A DNA stretch of 64,000 bases from Effusibacillus pohliae DSM 22757 (GCF_000376225.1 NZ_AQXL01000124.1:18741-82740), one strand, 5' to 3'; positions 8,626 through 17,263 are shown, counted from the first letter of the stretch. Numbers and translations: made by a program. The notes: generated from the letters alone by a model not told the origin.

Positions 8626-9474
8626 ATGATTTTTGCAGAAGGATATCGATTGGTGCGTCGCTGGCAAGTACTTTTGGCGATGATCGCTTTGATTGGTTTT
8701 ATGGTGCAAGGATTTTTCTATTATCATAGTAAACCGACTTATTTTTCAGGTTATTATAGTGCGTATATGGCTTACATTTCTGCATTAGGAACCGGTAGTG
8801 GTGCTTTTTGGATTGCGGTTTTACCGTTGATAGCATGTCTTGTGGCAGGTGATAGTGTGGCATGGGACCGAAGAACCGGATTCATTCGTTTTATGCTCAT
8901 ACGGTTATCAAGAAAGGAATACATATTGAATAAACTTCTGTCCACCAGTCTTTTTATCGTTTTGTTTTTTGCTGTTGGACTTGTTATTTCTTTCTTAATT
9001 GTATCGATTTGGCTTCCATTAAAACTACCACCTTGGCATTTCGTTAATGGAATTGCGACTTTTTCTCTACCGGGAGTCCCGGAAGATGAAGTTTTTTTAT
9101 TTCCAACTTTTATGCATAATTTGTTTTTTAAGCACCCTTTTGCTTATATTGTTGTGGTTTCTGGCATCGTGATCCTGTCAGCCGTGGCTTGGACCAATAT
9201 TGCCATTTTGGTGTCTTTATTTACGACCAATATCTATCTCGTATTGGGTGTACCTTGGTTGATATATATTATTGTGTCTTTTATCATGATGATTCCCTTG
9301 GTTGGGTTGCCTCACTACTCTCCTTTGGTCCTGTCAGGACCATTCATGGAAAGTGGTCCGGGTACGGGGCCTTCGGCACCGTGGATTCCGATTTTCTGGA
9401 TTATATTGATTCTGTTATTGAACATGGCTGCCTATATGATTTTTCTTCGTAAGGGGGAGAAAATCCTTGACTAG
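8626..9474 (+). CDS. Multi-spanning membrane protein, ABC-2-type permease-like
   Basis: A 282-residue protein with about six hydrophobic segments (residues near 18-36, 65-82, 100-130, 165-190, 195-225 and 255-275) and a short cytoplasmic turn AWDRRTGFIRFMLIRLSRKE between TM2 and TM3, a place where ABC-2 permeases carry their coupling helix. The arrangement is that of the permeases paired with CcmA-type ATPases. ATG 8626 is preferred because GAAGG precedes it; an in-frame GTG at 8614 lacks a ribosome-binding site. It overlaps the ATPase gene by eight bases, which argues for one complex. No sequence signature tells the substrate; export of the secreted protein seems unlikely because that protein has its own Sec signal. 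Confidence 0.8.
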   Translation: MIFAEGYRLVRRWQVLLAMIALIGFMVQGFFYYHSKPTYFSGYYSAYMAYISALGTGSGAFWIAVLPLIACLVAGDSVAWDRRTGFIRFMLIRLSRKEYILNKLLSTSLFIVLFFAVGLVISFLIVSIWLPLKLPPWHFVNGIATFSLPGVPEDEVFLFPTFMHNLFFKHPFAYIVVVSGIVILSAVAWTNIAILVSLFTTNIYLVLGVPWLIYIIVSFIMMIPLVGLPHYSPLVLSGPFMESGPGTGPSAPWIPIFWIILILLLNMAAYMIFLRKGEKILD

Positions 9475-10132
9475 TTTTTCTGCTCATGCAATTCAGGCTA
9501 CGGGAATAGAGAAGAGACTCGGTAAAATTGAAATTCTAAAAGGAGTTGATTTTAGTATTTCGTATGGTGAGATTGTCTCGATTGTTGGAGCGAATGGTTC
9601 CGGAAAATCGTTGTTCCTTCGCATATTAGCGGGACTTGTTTATCCGGACAAAGGAAATATTACGATTGGTGGAAAACCGTTGCGTCCGGGATTAATCGGT
9701 CCTCTTGCTGATGTGGGGTTATTAATTGAGACACCTGGTTTCCTTCCTTATCTTTCCGGATTGGACAATTTAAAATTGCTTGCCATGCTCCGACGGCGGA
9801 TCAAAGAACAAGACATAGTAGATACTTTGAGGGCAGTTGGACTAGATCCCGCCGATGTTCGCCCAGTACGTACCTATTCTTTGGGAATGAGACAACGTTT
9901 GGGTATCGCCCAAGCGCTAATGGAAGGACAAAAAATCCTTTTGCTTGATGAACCAACCAATGCGTTGGATCCTGAATTTCACGATAAATTTTTGGAGATG
10001 CTGACTGAATTGCGATCGAATGGAGTTGCAATCGTTATGACATCTCATAATTTACAAGAGGTTGAGAGACTTGCGGACAAAGTCCTCCTTATGAAGAATG
10101 GCGTACTCACCGAATGGAGCATAACCACATAA
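9467..10132 (+). CDS. ABC transporter ATP-binding protein
   Basis: A 221-residue ATPase with all key motifs: Walker A GANGSGKS, Q-loop region around LLIETPGFLPYLSG, signature YSLGMRQRLGIAQAL, Walker B ILLLDEPTNALDP and the switch histidine in MTSHN. The order and the short length match the CcmA/BcrA group that drives ABC-2 exporters for bacteriocin immunity, antibiotics or lantibiotics. TTG 9467 is used as start because AAGGGGGAGA sits just before it. It lies in the middle of three membrane-protein genes and would power whichever of them form the channel. Confidence 0.93.
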   Translation: MTSFSAHAIQATGIEKRLGKIEILKGVDFSISYGEIVSIVGANGSGKSLFLRILAGLVYPDKGNITIGGKPLRPGLIGPLADVGLLIETPGFLPYLSGLDNLKLLAMLRRRIKEQDIVDTLRAVGLDPADVRPVRTYSLGMRQRLGIAQALMEGQKILLLDEPTNALDPEFHDKFLEMLTELRSNGVAIVMTSHNLQEVERLADKVLLMKNGVLTEWSITT

Positions 10133-10186
10133 AGCGCAATTATCTAACTTAGATTGTTTGGCTCAACGTGAGGAGGGACTGGTTCA

Positions 10187-10999
10187 TTGTTTTGGCGGAT
10201 ACTTTGGATGAACTTGTTAACGATTTTAAGCAACGCACGCTGGCGTTTGGTACCGCTTTTTGCCATCGCAATCTGTGGGATCTCTATTTCCGATATTCTA
10301 AAATACGGGGAATTGTATGCGGCGAATCAATGGGATATTCTGCTAGAAACTTTCAATGATCCTTTCAAGGTTGCTGTGCTTATCCCTGCTTTCTTCTTCA
10401 CTATGATTGTTGATACAGTTACAAGAGACCTGAATGGATGGGGTTATATGATTTGGAATCGGGGGATGTCAAGAGCTCAATGGTGGTGGAGTAAGTTGGG
10501 GGCCCTTTTTGTGACTGCGTTCATTTACGTCAGCATCTTTTGGATACTAGCGATCATGATTAGCTTGTTCGTTGTTCAGTTTCAACCATATTGGAGCAAA
10601 CTTGTTTTTTTGTCACATTGGGCTTATCAAGGCGGTCTAACCATTCACCAGTTACAAGTCCCCCCGCCCATCATCTTTCTTAAGGTATGGGGATTAGTCA
10701 CGGTTGGAATTTATGCTCTTGCTGCTTGCGTGGTTTTGTTCGCTTTTGTTCTGGGGAATGCCGGCATCGCATGGATGATCGGGGCAGCAACCTGTATGAT
10801 TTCATATGGGATATGGGTTATTGCCCCACAGAATGCTGTATGGGGGCCCACCTTGCATTTGGTACTCTTAACTCATCATGACATTTTTTCCAAATCCCCT
10901 TCTTACTATACGACAGTTTTTTCTGTTATCGGGGGATTGCTTATTATCGCTGCTGTTGGTTGTATTGGACACTGGATGGTTTTAAGAAGGGATTTTTAG
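10187..10999 (+). CDS. Multi-spanning membrane protein, putative ABC-2-type permease (second)
   Basis: A 270-residue, strongly hydrophobic protein with about six membrane segments. The motif DTVTRDLNGWGYMIWNRGMS after TM2 has the same polar RD/G pattern as the first permease (AWDRRTGF...), which suggests a common family. TTG 10187 follows GAGGAGGG at 10170-10177. It lies 54 bases after the ATPase. I recognise no named family with confidence; position and layout make it a likely subunit of the same transporter or an immunity protein. Confidence 0.75.
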   Translation: MFWRILWMNLLTILSNARWRLVPLFAIAICGISISDILKYGELYAANQWDILLETFNDPFKVAVLIPAFFFTMIVDTVTRDLNGWGYMIWNRGMSRAQWWWSKLGALFVTAFIYVSIFWILAIMISLFVVQFQPYWSKLVFLSHWAYQGGLTIHQLQVPPPIIFLKVWGLVTVGIYALAACVVLFAFVLGNAGIAWMIGAATCMISYGIWVIAPQNAVWGPTLHLVLLTHHDIFSKSPSYYTTVFSVIGGLLIIAAVGCIGHWMVLRRDF

Positions 11000-11016
11000 A
11001 ATTGGGAGAGATTCGA

Positions 11017-11829
11017 TTGCGTATGGCGTGTTGGAAATTCCTTGCCATTGAATTTTTTTCTGGCCTATGGCGCAAGAGATGGGTTCTCATTTTTTTGTTG
11101 ATGGGAGTCAATATATTTCTCACCGAAAAAAACTTTGTTTATCTATCTGACGACCATCATACTTCGTTAAATTACTGGCAATTGGCGCAAGCTGTTTTAT
11201 CAGGGCCATCGCTTCACCCCCCAACTTATGAAATTTTGGGTTGGTTGTTCTTACCGACTCTTTTTATTTTGGGAATTGGAGAACCGTTTTCATTACTCCA
11301 GAGGCAGTGGATGAAAATGCTGTTATCTCGAATCCCATCAAGATTAAATTACTGGTGGTGCAGATTAGTAGCTTGGTTTGTTTTGGGATTTTTGTTTGCC
11401 GCTTTTGTAGTGCTCGTAAGCCTGCTACTAAGCGGACTGATCACCTCATCCCATGATTGGGGAATTCCCCCAATCCTTATTTTAAACGGAAAGGGCCAGC
11501 CTTTTTCAATTGTTTTTTTGTGGCTTTTCGTTAACTTTCTAATGACAATATGGTGGTATACAACAATTCTTTTTACATGCTCGGCCTTATTTTCTCGACC
11601 CGGGATAGCCACCATCGTGACCTTGTACACCGGTTACATTTTAACTTATTTAGGAACCCACTATCAATCATTTTCACCGTATTTGCGTCCTTTGTTGGGA
11701 GGCGAACAGAACGCTTTTCTATATCCTATTCTCGTAAAGTCTTCTTTTCTGAGTGTCGCTATCAGCTCTTTTGGCTGGTTTCTATTGAATATTCTCGGTT
11801 ACGTTATTTTTCATCGCAAAGATTTGTGA
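11017..11829 (+). CDS. Multi-spanning membrane protein, putative ABC-2-type permease (third)
   Basis: The protein has 270 residues, the same length as its upstream neighbour, with about six hydrophobic segments and a GEPFSLLQRQWMKMLLSRIP turn after TM2 that again resembles a coupling region. TTG 11017 is chosen because GGGAGA lies seven bases before it; ATG 11023 is possible, and a longer frame runs back to 10960 but would overlap the previous gene without a ribosome-binding site. Codon use and base composition are as A+T-rich as in the other genes of the island. Function unknown. Confidence 0.72.
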   Translation: MRMACWKFLAIEFFSGLWRKRWVLIFLLMGVNIFLTEKNFVYLSDDHHTSLNYWQLAQAVLSGPSLHPPTYEILGWLFLPTLFILGIGEPFSLLQRQWMKMLLSRIPSRLNYWWCRLVAWFVLGFLFAAFVVLVSLLLSGLITSSHDWGIPPILILNGKGQPFSIVFLWLFVNFLMTIWWYTTILFTCSALFSRPGIATIVTLYTGYILTYLGTHYQSFSPYLRPLLGGEQNAFLYPILVKSSFLSVAISSFGWFLLNILGYVIFHRKDL

Positions 11830-11896
11830 TCAAAAACCCACATTGTTTAGCGAGGAAGCGATAATAAGAATGGGTATTCTTTGTTTTCAACCAGAC

Positions 11897-11922
11897 GGGC
11901 CTTCCACGGAAGGCGCTTTTTT
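11897..11922 (+). terminator. Rho-independent terminator closing the A+T-rich island
   Basis: GCCTTC at 11899-11904 pairs with GAAGGC at 11909-11914 around a CACG loop, followed by GC and six T residues. It separates the island from the flippase gene. Confidence 0.85.
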
Positions 11923-11986
11923 CATTGGAACCACCACAAAAATCGTGTATATTGAGGAGAGTGGACAGAAGCACGCGGGAGGAAGC

Positions 11987-13633
11987 ATGAGCACAACAAA
12001 GAGTCAAACGTTTGTCAGAGGCGCGTTTTTCATGGCGGCGGCCGGTATCGTTTCCAAGATCCTGGGGGTTGTGTATGTCGTGCCGTTGCAGAACATGATC
12101 GGAAATTACGGCATGGGCCTGTACCAGCTCGCCTACGCGCTGTATGTGGTGATGCTCTATATTGCGCTGGCAGGGTTTCCATTGGCGCTGTCGAAGGCGG
12201 TGGCCGAACGCACCGTCGTCAACGATTATGATGGCGCGGAACAGACATTCAGGGTGTCGGTGCGGCTGATGGGCATCACTGGAGTGGTGTCCTTTTTGCT
12301 GATGTATGCGGGCGCTCCCCTGTTCGCAACAATCGGCGGCAACCAGGACGCCACTCTGGCGATCCGGGCGCTGTCGTTTGCCGTGTTGGTGGTGCCCGTG
12401 TTGGCCGCGTTTCGCGGCTACCTGCAAGGCCACCAACAGATGGCGCCATCCGGCACCTCGCAAGTGGTCGAGCAACTGGTGCGGGTCGGGGTGATTCTGG
12501 TCGGCACCTACCTGGTCCTGCAATCCGGGCGGGGCGTCTCGTTTGGCGCCGCCACTGCAACGTTTGGCGGTGCGGTCGGGGCATTGGCCAGCCTGATTTT
12601 GGTCGCGTATTCGGTGCAAAAAATGCGACGGCGTTTTCGGCACAGGCTGACCGGCCGCAACACGGAAGACGACCGGGCGGTCCGGCGCAAACTGATCCGC
12701 TACGCGATCCCCATTTCGCTGGCCAGCCTGGTGCTGCCGATCGCCCAACTGGTCGACTACTCGACGGTCATCAATCTACTGAAATGGATAGGCTGGACGG
12801 AGTATGACGCAACCGGAGCATACGGCGTCCTGACCAACGACGGGTATCGGTTGATCCAACTGCCTGTGACGTTGGCGACGGCGATCGGGACTTCCCTGCT
12901 GCCCGCCGTTTCGGAAGCGATCAGCGCGCGGAACGACCGGCTGCTGCGGGAGCGGATCGACATCTCGTTCCGGCTGATGAGCCTCACCCTGTTTCCGGCC
13001 ACGGCCGTGTTGTTTCTGTTGGCGGAGCCGATCGACATCATGCTGTTTCGCCATACGGACGGGGTGCAGGTGATGCGGATCGTGTCGTTCATGGGCATCT
13101 TTATGTCGTTTGAGATCATCACCACCTACATGCTGCAAGGGATCGGCCGGATGTATTTACCGGTTCGCAACATGTTGACCGGCACCGCTTGCAAGCTGGT
13201 GATAAATGTGGCGCTGATTCCGCTCCTTGGCATCGAGGGAGCGGCGATTTCCGCCGCGCTTGCGTACGTGGTATCCGCCTGGCTCAACCTGCGCAGCGTA
13301 TTCAGCATCACCGGTGTCCGGCTCAACCTCGGCATGATGCTGACGCGTCCGCTGGCGGCCACGGTACTCACCGGTCTGCCGCTGTGGGGCGGCTACCGTT
13401 TGCTGCACGCGCTGTTGCAGGGGACGATCGCTTCCGAGCGGTTGCTGGCGACTGTCGAGCTGGCGATCGTGTTGCCGCTGAGCGTCCTCTTTTACGGAAT
13501 TCTGACGCTTTTGATCGGGAGCGTCTCGCTCACCGAACTGTTGTACATTCCAAAAATCGGCTCCCGGATCAACCGCTTGCTTGCGCGGTTTCCATGGTTG
13601 GTCAAAGAGGAAAAAAGGAGGAAACGTCCATGA
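11987..13633 (+). CDS. Polysaccharide biosynthesis/lipid II flippase-like protein (YtgP/SpoVB family)
   Basis: This 548-residue integral membrane protein of the MOP superfamily has about 14 membrane segments. The N-terminus FVRGAFFMAAAGIVSKILGV and the following VPLQNMIGNYGMGLYQLAYA are the hallmark of YtgP/SpoVB proteins; length also fits YtgP (about 544). B. subtilis YtgP (MurJ) flips lipid II across the membrane for cell-wall synthesis, while SpoVB acts in spore cortex formation; which of these it is cannot be settled here. ATG 11987 follows GGGAGGA; a frame to 11843 runs through the terminator and is rejected. It overlaps the next, broken, gene by four bases. Confidence 0.92.
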   Translation: MSTTKSQTFVRGAFFMAAAGIVSKILGVVYVVPLQNMIGNYGMGLYQLAYALYVVMLYIALAGFPLALSKAVAERTVVNDYDGAEQTFRVSVRLMGITGVVSFLLMYAGAPLFATIGGNQDATLAIRALSFAVLVVPVLAAFRGYLQGHQQMAPSGTSQVVEQLVRVGVILVGTYLVLQSGRGVSFGAATATFGGAVGALASLILVAYSVQKMRRRFRHRLTGRNTEDDRAVRRKLIRYAIPISLASLVLPIAQLVDYSTVINLLKWIGWTEYDATGAYGVLTNDGYRLIQLPVTLATAIGTSLLPAVSEAISARNDRLLRERIDISFRLMSLTLFPATAVLFLLAEPIDIMLFRHTDGVQVMRIVSFMGIFMSFEIITTYMLQGIGRMYLPVRNMLTGTACKLVINVALIPLLGIEGAAISAALAYVVSAWLNLRSVFSITGVRLNLGMMLTRPLAATVLTGLPLWGGYRLLHALLQGTIASERLLATVELAIVLPLSVLFYGILTLLIGSVSLTELLYIPKIGSRINRLLARFPWLVKEEKRRKRP

Positions 13634-13884
13634 ATGCGCATCAAATCGGTTACCGGATTTACGGCGACGACATGCAATTTGTCGAAATCGAGCAGGATCC
13701 GCAGGAAAGCGTGATCGCCGAAGCGCCGCAAGCAGGCGGCAGCCGTCGGGAAGAAGGGAGCATCCTCGGCGGTCTCGGGGACCTGCTTGACGGAGATGAA
13801 TCCCATGTTTTTATGAAGAATCCCCCTGCGTGCGGCCGGCGCAGGAGGATTTTGATTTTTTATGGCAGCATCTGCTTGAACTGA
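13630..13884 (+). pseudogene. Truncated AIM24/DUF124-family gene
   Basis: The first 25 or so residues, NAHQIGYRIYGDDMQFVEIE then DPQESVIAEA, are the start of the AIM24 (TIGR00266) family, whose members have about 260 residues. After that the frame jumps to a short Gly-rich piece (EEGSILGGLGDLLDGDES HVFMKN) that resembles the later GG..GKLLTGES.FM.. segment, as if the region between had been cut out. It then reads through a terminator hairpin to a chance stop. So a deletion removed the middle and the end. ATG 13630 overlaps the flippase stop (ATGA) and has AAAGGAGG before it, so a short peptide may still be made. Confidence 0.65.
13819..13861. terminator. Terminator between the AIM24 remnant and the convergent deacetylase gene
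   Basis: AATCCCCCTGCG at 13819-13830 pairs with CGCAGGAGGATT at 13840-13851 with one mismatch, followed by TTGATTTTTT. The opposite-strand gene stops at 13860, so the hairpin probably serves both directions. Confidence 0.8.
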
Positions 13885-14717
13885 TCCAGCGGCAGGTCGC
13901 CGTTTATCCGCACGCGGTGTAACAGCAACACGCCCTGCGACAGTTCCGCATACCCGGGGCGGGTGGTGACGGCAAAGTGGTAGCCCGCTTTTTCCACGTA
14001 ATTGACCGTTTTTTCGTTCAGTCGGCCGGCCGGGTAACAGAACGCGGTGACAGGTGTACCGAGCAGCGTTTCCAGTTCCGCTTTCGACTGGAAAATTTCG
14101 CTGCGCAGCCGATCCTCCGGCAGTGTGGTCAGATCTGCGTGCGACCGGGTGTGCGAGCCGAACTCGATCAGTCCGTCGGCCGCCATCTCTTTGACCATTT
14201 CTTCCGTTAGAAACTGTTTCTGGTTCAAAAATCCGGTCACCAGAAAAACCGTAGCTTTCAGGTGAAGCCGCTTGAGCACGGGATAGGCATTCGTGTAGTT
14301 GTCCCGGTACCCGTCATCCAGCGTGATCAACACAGGTTTGACGGGCAGCGGTTTGCCCGCTTTCCAATCCTCCAGATCTTTAAAGGAGATCGAGTGGTAT
14401 CCCGCCTGTTTGAGGTATTCCATTTGCTCGGCGAAGCGGGTCGGTGCCAGGCACAAACGGTTCTGCGGATTGTCCGAGATCGAGTGATACATGAGGACCG
14501 GGATTTTGGTTGCGACTGCTTTCTCCACCGTCTCCTGCTTCGCGTGAGCGGCCGGCAAAGCAATGCCGGCAGTCAGGGCTGCGTCTGTTGCATGCAAAGG
14601 ACCTTCTGAGCGGGCAGGAGGAAGAACCGATTGCGAATGGCCGGATACATAAGCATTCGACGCACCCCCGGTGACCAGCAGCAGAACTCCGCACAAAATC
14701 CATGTCAAAACACGCAT
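13860..14717 (-). CDS. Polysaccharide deacetylase (NodB homology domain), exported
   Basis: The protein has 285 residues with an N-terminal signal or anchor sequence (residues 1-23, VLTWILCGVLLLVTGGASNA). The NodB domain follows: PVLMYHSISD, then TLDDGYRDNYTNAYPVL with the catalytic and metal Asp pair, FGSHTRSHADL with the two metal histidines, and CYPAGRLNE. Such enzymes remove acetyl groups from N-acetylglucosamine in peptidoglycan or surface polysaccharide outside the cell. It is followed on the same strand, upstream in transcription order, by csaB, and both deal with cell-wall polymers. Start ATG 14717 is followed by a normal signal peptide. Confidence 0.93.
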   Translation of the reverse strand: MRVLTWILCGVLLLVTGGASNAYVSGHSQSVLPPARSEGPLHATDAALTAGIALPAAHAKQETVEKAVATKIPVLMYHSISDNPQNRLCLAPTRFAEQMEYLKQAGYHSISFKDLEDWKAGKPLPVKPVLITLDDGYRDNYTNAYPVLKRLHLKATVFLVTGFLNQKQFLTEEMVKEMAADGLIEFGSHTRSHADLTTLPEDRLRSEIFQSKAELETLLGTPVTAFCYPAGRLNEKTVNYVEKAGYHFAVTTRPGYAELSQGVLLLHRVRINGDLPLDQFKQMLP

Positions 14718-14759
14718 CGAACGTCTCCACTCCCCGTACAGAAAGGATTCGTCAAGTCG

Positions 14760-15857
14760 TCAACGGGTTAAAAACTGAACCGCATATTCGCCGCTTTTTT
14801 CCGCTTCCCGCCGCAGGAGCCTCATCGGTTCGCGGATTTGCCCGATGATTTGCTCGCGGTTTTGTTCGACCCTTTGTATCTGCTGATTTAAACTTTCAAA
14901 CGTCACGCTGGTCACCCGCTCTCCTGGCGGCAAGCCAAGCCGGTGAACAAACCGTTCGATTTTCGGGTCATAGGATAACGATACAAAAGGCACTTCGAAC
15001 AGGGCTGCCAAGATCAGTGAATGCAAGCGCATGCCGACGATCAGATCCATGCTGGCGATGATGCTAGAAATATCGCGGAAGGAAAACTGGCGGTCGAGAA
15101 GCACCGCAGGTTCCTGCATCTGCGAGATCACCTGTTGCGATACATGAACGTCTCCCGGGTACTGCATGGGAATAAACACCACTTGCCAGCCGCGCCGGTG
15201 CAACTCGTCGCAAGTCCTTGCCAACACCTCCAGGTAGGGGTGTGAGGTATGCCAGTTGCGGATGGCAATTCCGACTAACGGCCTGCTCTCCGGCAGCACA
15301 TTGAATTGTTTGAGAATCGCAATCCCGTTTTCCTTGGGAAAAAGAGAGGTGTCGATTGCCAGAGCCGGATCGGCTGTTACATGAATGGGCGGTTTGTGCA
15401 CACCCAATTTTTTTAAATCATCGTAGGATTTGTCATCCCGGACGGTAATCAGATCAACCTTGTTCACAATACGGCGGATCAATTGTTTCGAGAATTTTTT
15501 GTTAATCGGTCCGATCCCCTGTGCGTAAAACACAACAGGTTTTCCCAACGTTTTCGCCAGTGCAGCGATGCCGAGATAATAGACCACACTGCGAGGACTG
15601 CTGACATCTTGCAGAAGCGAACCGCCCCCCATCACGAGCAGGTTCGAACGGTGCAGTTCCCGTGCGATCACCGGTACACTCCAACGATTGAATGCAGGGA
15701 TTCCGAACAGTTCCCGCGTTCGTTTCGGTTGGTTCGAGAGAACCGCGAGTTCCACATCGGGACGCAGTTTGCGGATGGATGACAGAATGCCGAACAAAAC
15801 CGTATCATCCCCTAAATTGTCAAATCCGTAATATCCGGAAATGAGAATCCTCGGCAT
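14760..15857 (-). CDS. csaB: Polysaccharide pyruvyl transferase CsaB
   Basis: A 365-residue enzyme with the pyruvyltransferase fold: N-terminal RILISGYYGFDNLGDDTVL (conserved GNxGDE-like turn), VMGGGSLLQDVSSPRSVVYY around residue 70, and GMRLHSLILAALFEVPFVSL in the C-terminal half. CsaB adds pyruvate ketal groups to a secondary cell-wall polymer so that SLH-domain surface proteins can bind. The ATG at 15857 is chosen over 15887 because GGAAGGAGG lies before it and the conserved sequence begins there. It is divergent from the wecG/tagA-type gene and probably co-transcribed with the deacetylase. Confidence 0.93.
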   Translation of the reverse strand: MPRILISGYYGFDNLGDDTVLFGILSSIRKLRPDVELAVLSNQPKRTRELFGIPAFNRWSVPVIARELHRSNLLVMGGGSLLQDVSSPRSVVYYLGIAALAKTLGKPVVFYAQGIGPINKKFSKQLIRRIVNKVDLITVRDDKSYDDLKKLGVHKPPIHVTADPALAIDTSLFPKENGIAILKQFNVLPESRPLVGIAIRNWHTSHPYLEVLARTCDELHRRGWQVVFIPMQYPGDVHVSQQVISQMQEPAVLLDRQFSFRDISSIIASMDLIVGMRLHSLILAALFEVPFVSLSYDPKIERFVHRLGLPPGERVTSVTFESLNQQIQRVEQNREQIIGQIREPMRLLRREAEKSGEYAVQFLTR

Positions 15858-15995
15858 GCTTGTCCTCCTTCCGACCATGCTCGACATCGCCTCTGCGGAT
15901 GCGACTTATGTCGATTCTGCACGAAAAATACAGATTTAGTATATCAATTCGATTCAAATCTGGAAAGCTTAGAAACGGTCAATGGGGTGAACAAG

Positions 15996-16097
15996 GTGGC
16001 GCCTCGGGACAGACTGTGGTATTTTTTTGTTAAAAAGGACGAGCAGGAGCGGCTTCACCAGTTGCTTGCCGAGTGGTTACGGGGGAATTCCGCATGA
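15996..16097 (+). CDS. Small ORF translationally coupled to the TagA/WecG gene
   Basis: A frame of 33 codons begins at GTG 15996, six bases after GGGGTGA, and ends at TGA 16095-16097, overlapping the next start by ATGA. The peptide (VAPRDRLWYFFVKKDEQERL HQLLAEWLRG) is charged and looks helical. The ribosome-binding site and coupling make translation likely, but I do not recognise the peptide. It could be a small regulatory protein or simply a leader that sets translation of the following gene. Confidence 0.4.
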   Translation: MAPRDRLWYFFVKKDEQERLHQLLAEWLRGNSA

Positions 16098-16822
16098 AAG
16101 ATACGATCAACATCCTCGGGGTGCCGTTCAGCACCCTTTCCTTTGCTGACACGATCCAGTTGATTCAATCCTGGATGGCAGGTTCCACGCCGCGTCAGGT
16201 GGTGACCGCCAACCCGGAATTTGTCATGTTTGTGCGGGAAAACCGGGAAATGCAGGCCATCGTGCGGCAGGCCGATTTGATCACTCCGGACGGAATCGGC
16301 ATCGTCTATGCGGCCAGGCTGCTGGGAAACAGGCGGATCGAGCGGGTGACCGGGGCGGACATGCTGCCTTTGCTGTTTGAGAAGGCAAATCAACAGGGAT
16401 GGCCGGTCTATCTGTTGGGGGCGAGCGCCGAATCGAACCGGTTGGCGAGGCAGACGCTCTCCCGCTTGTATCCGAACATTCCGCTTGCCGGCAGGGATGG
16501 ATTTTTTTCAAAAGCGGAAGTGCCGGGCATCATTGCCGACATTCGCAGCCGCCAGCCGCGGCTGTTGCTGGTGGGCCTTGGGTCGGGCAAGCAGGAGAAA
16601 TTTATTGCCGATCACTTGCAGGAATTGCGGGTGCCGGTGTCAATTGGAGTCGGCGGCTGCATCGACATTTATGCCGGGACGGTCAAACGGGCTCCCCTTT
16701 TGTGGCGAAAACTGCATTTGGAATGGCTTTACCGCTTGCTGAAACAACCCAGCCGCTGGCGCCGGCAATTGGCGCTGCCGCGGTTTGCTTGGACGGTTGT
16801 GCGGGAACGTTTCGGAAAATAG
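16094..16822 (+). CDS. WecG/TagA/CpsF-family glycosyltransferase (GT26)
   Basis: A 242-residue GT26 enzyme. Signatures are NILGVPFSTLSFADTIQLI at the N-terminus, TANPEFVMFVRENREM, ITPDGIGIVYAARLLG (the catalytic Asp region), VYLLGASAESN and the glycine-rich LLLVGLGSGKQEKFI. Family members such as TagA transfer N-acetylmannosamine onto lipid-linked GlcNAc in the linkage unit of wall teichoic acid; others act in exopolysaccharide synthesis. The start is ATG 16094, coupled to the small ORF before it; GTG 16073 is a less likely alternative. Its neighbour csaB suggests a secondary wall polymer. Confidence 0.93.
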   Translation: MKDTINILGVPFSTLSFADTIQLIQSWMAGSTPRQVVTANPEFVMFVRENREMQAIVRQADLITPDGIGIVYAARLLGNRRIERVTGADMLPLLFEKANQQGWPVYLLGASAESNRLARQTLSRLYPNIPLAGRDGFFSKAEVPGIIADIRSRQPRLLLVGLGSGKQEKFIADHLQELRVPVSIGVGGCIDIYAGTVKRAPLLWRKLHLEWLYRLLKQPSRWRRQLALPRFAWTVVRERFGK

Positions 16823-16917
16823 TCCCCGTTTCACCATCAATTGAAGAGGGTAACTTGCTGTCATCCGAGCAGACTAAAGGTACCGGGTGACAAAATGGTG
16901 GCGAGGGGGCGAGCAAC

Positions 16918-17145
16918 GTGGCATTAGGATCAGGCAGAAAAGGCGATCAACTGGTTCCTGCAGCCCATAAGGCGCTGGATGACATGAAGTACGAAATCGC
17001 CGCCGAGATGGGGCTGCCCGTGCATCAAGGCAGCGAAGACTACTGGGGGCATATCGCGACCCGCGATGCAGGGGCTGTCGGCGGAAAAATGGTGCAGCGG
17101 CTGGTCGCTTTTTCCCAGCAGCAGCTGGCTAGAACGGTCAAATAA
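16918..17145 (+). CDS. Alpha/beta-type small acid-soluble spore protein
   Basis: This 75-residue protein contains the family blocks in order: AHKALDDMKYEIAAEMGL, which holds the cleavage site for the germination protease GPR (after Glu in YEIA), then a short spacer and RDAGAVGGKMVQRLVAFSQQ. Such proteins coat spore DNA and protect it from damage, then serve as amino-acid source at germination. GTG 16918 follows GCGAGGGGGCGAG. It stands alone between two unrelated genes and has its own terminator. Its presence shows that the organism forms endospores. Confidence 0.93.
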   Translation: MALGSGRKGDQLVPAAHKALDDMKYEIAAEMGLPVHQGSEDYWGHIATRDAGAVGGKMVQRLVAFSQQQLARTVK

Positions 17146-17165
17146 CCGAAATATTGCCGGAAACC

Positions 17166-17192
17166 GGGGCACTCACGCGAGTGTCCCTTTTA
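17166..17192 (+). terminator. Terminator of the spore protein gene
   Basis: GGGGCACTC at 17166-17174 pairs with GAGTGTCCC at 17179-17187 (one G-T pair), loop ACGC, then TTTTATT. Confidence 0.82.
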
Positions 17193-17263
17193 TTGGTTCC
17201 TCGTTTTTTCTGTTTGTATGCAGCGCATATCTTGACCCGCGATGATAAACGCTAACGGAAAGA

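Noticed and set aside
11804..12748. 314-codon minus-strand frame over the flippase gene
   Set aside because: Low-complexity His/Gln/Arg product opposite a conserved membrane protein; no start signal.
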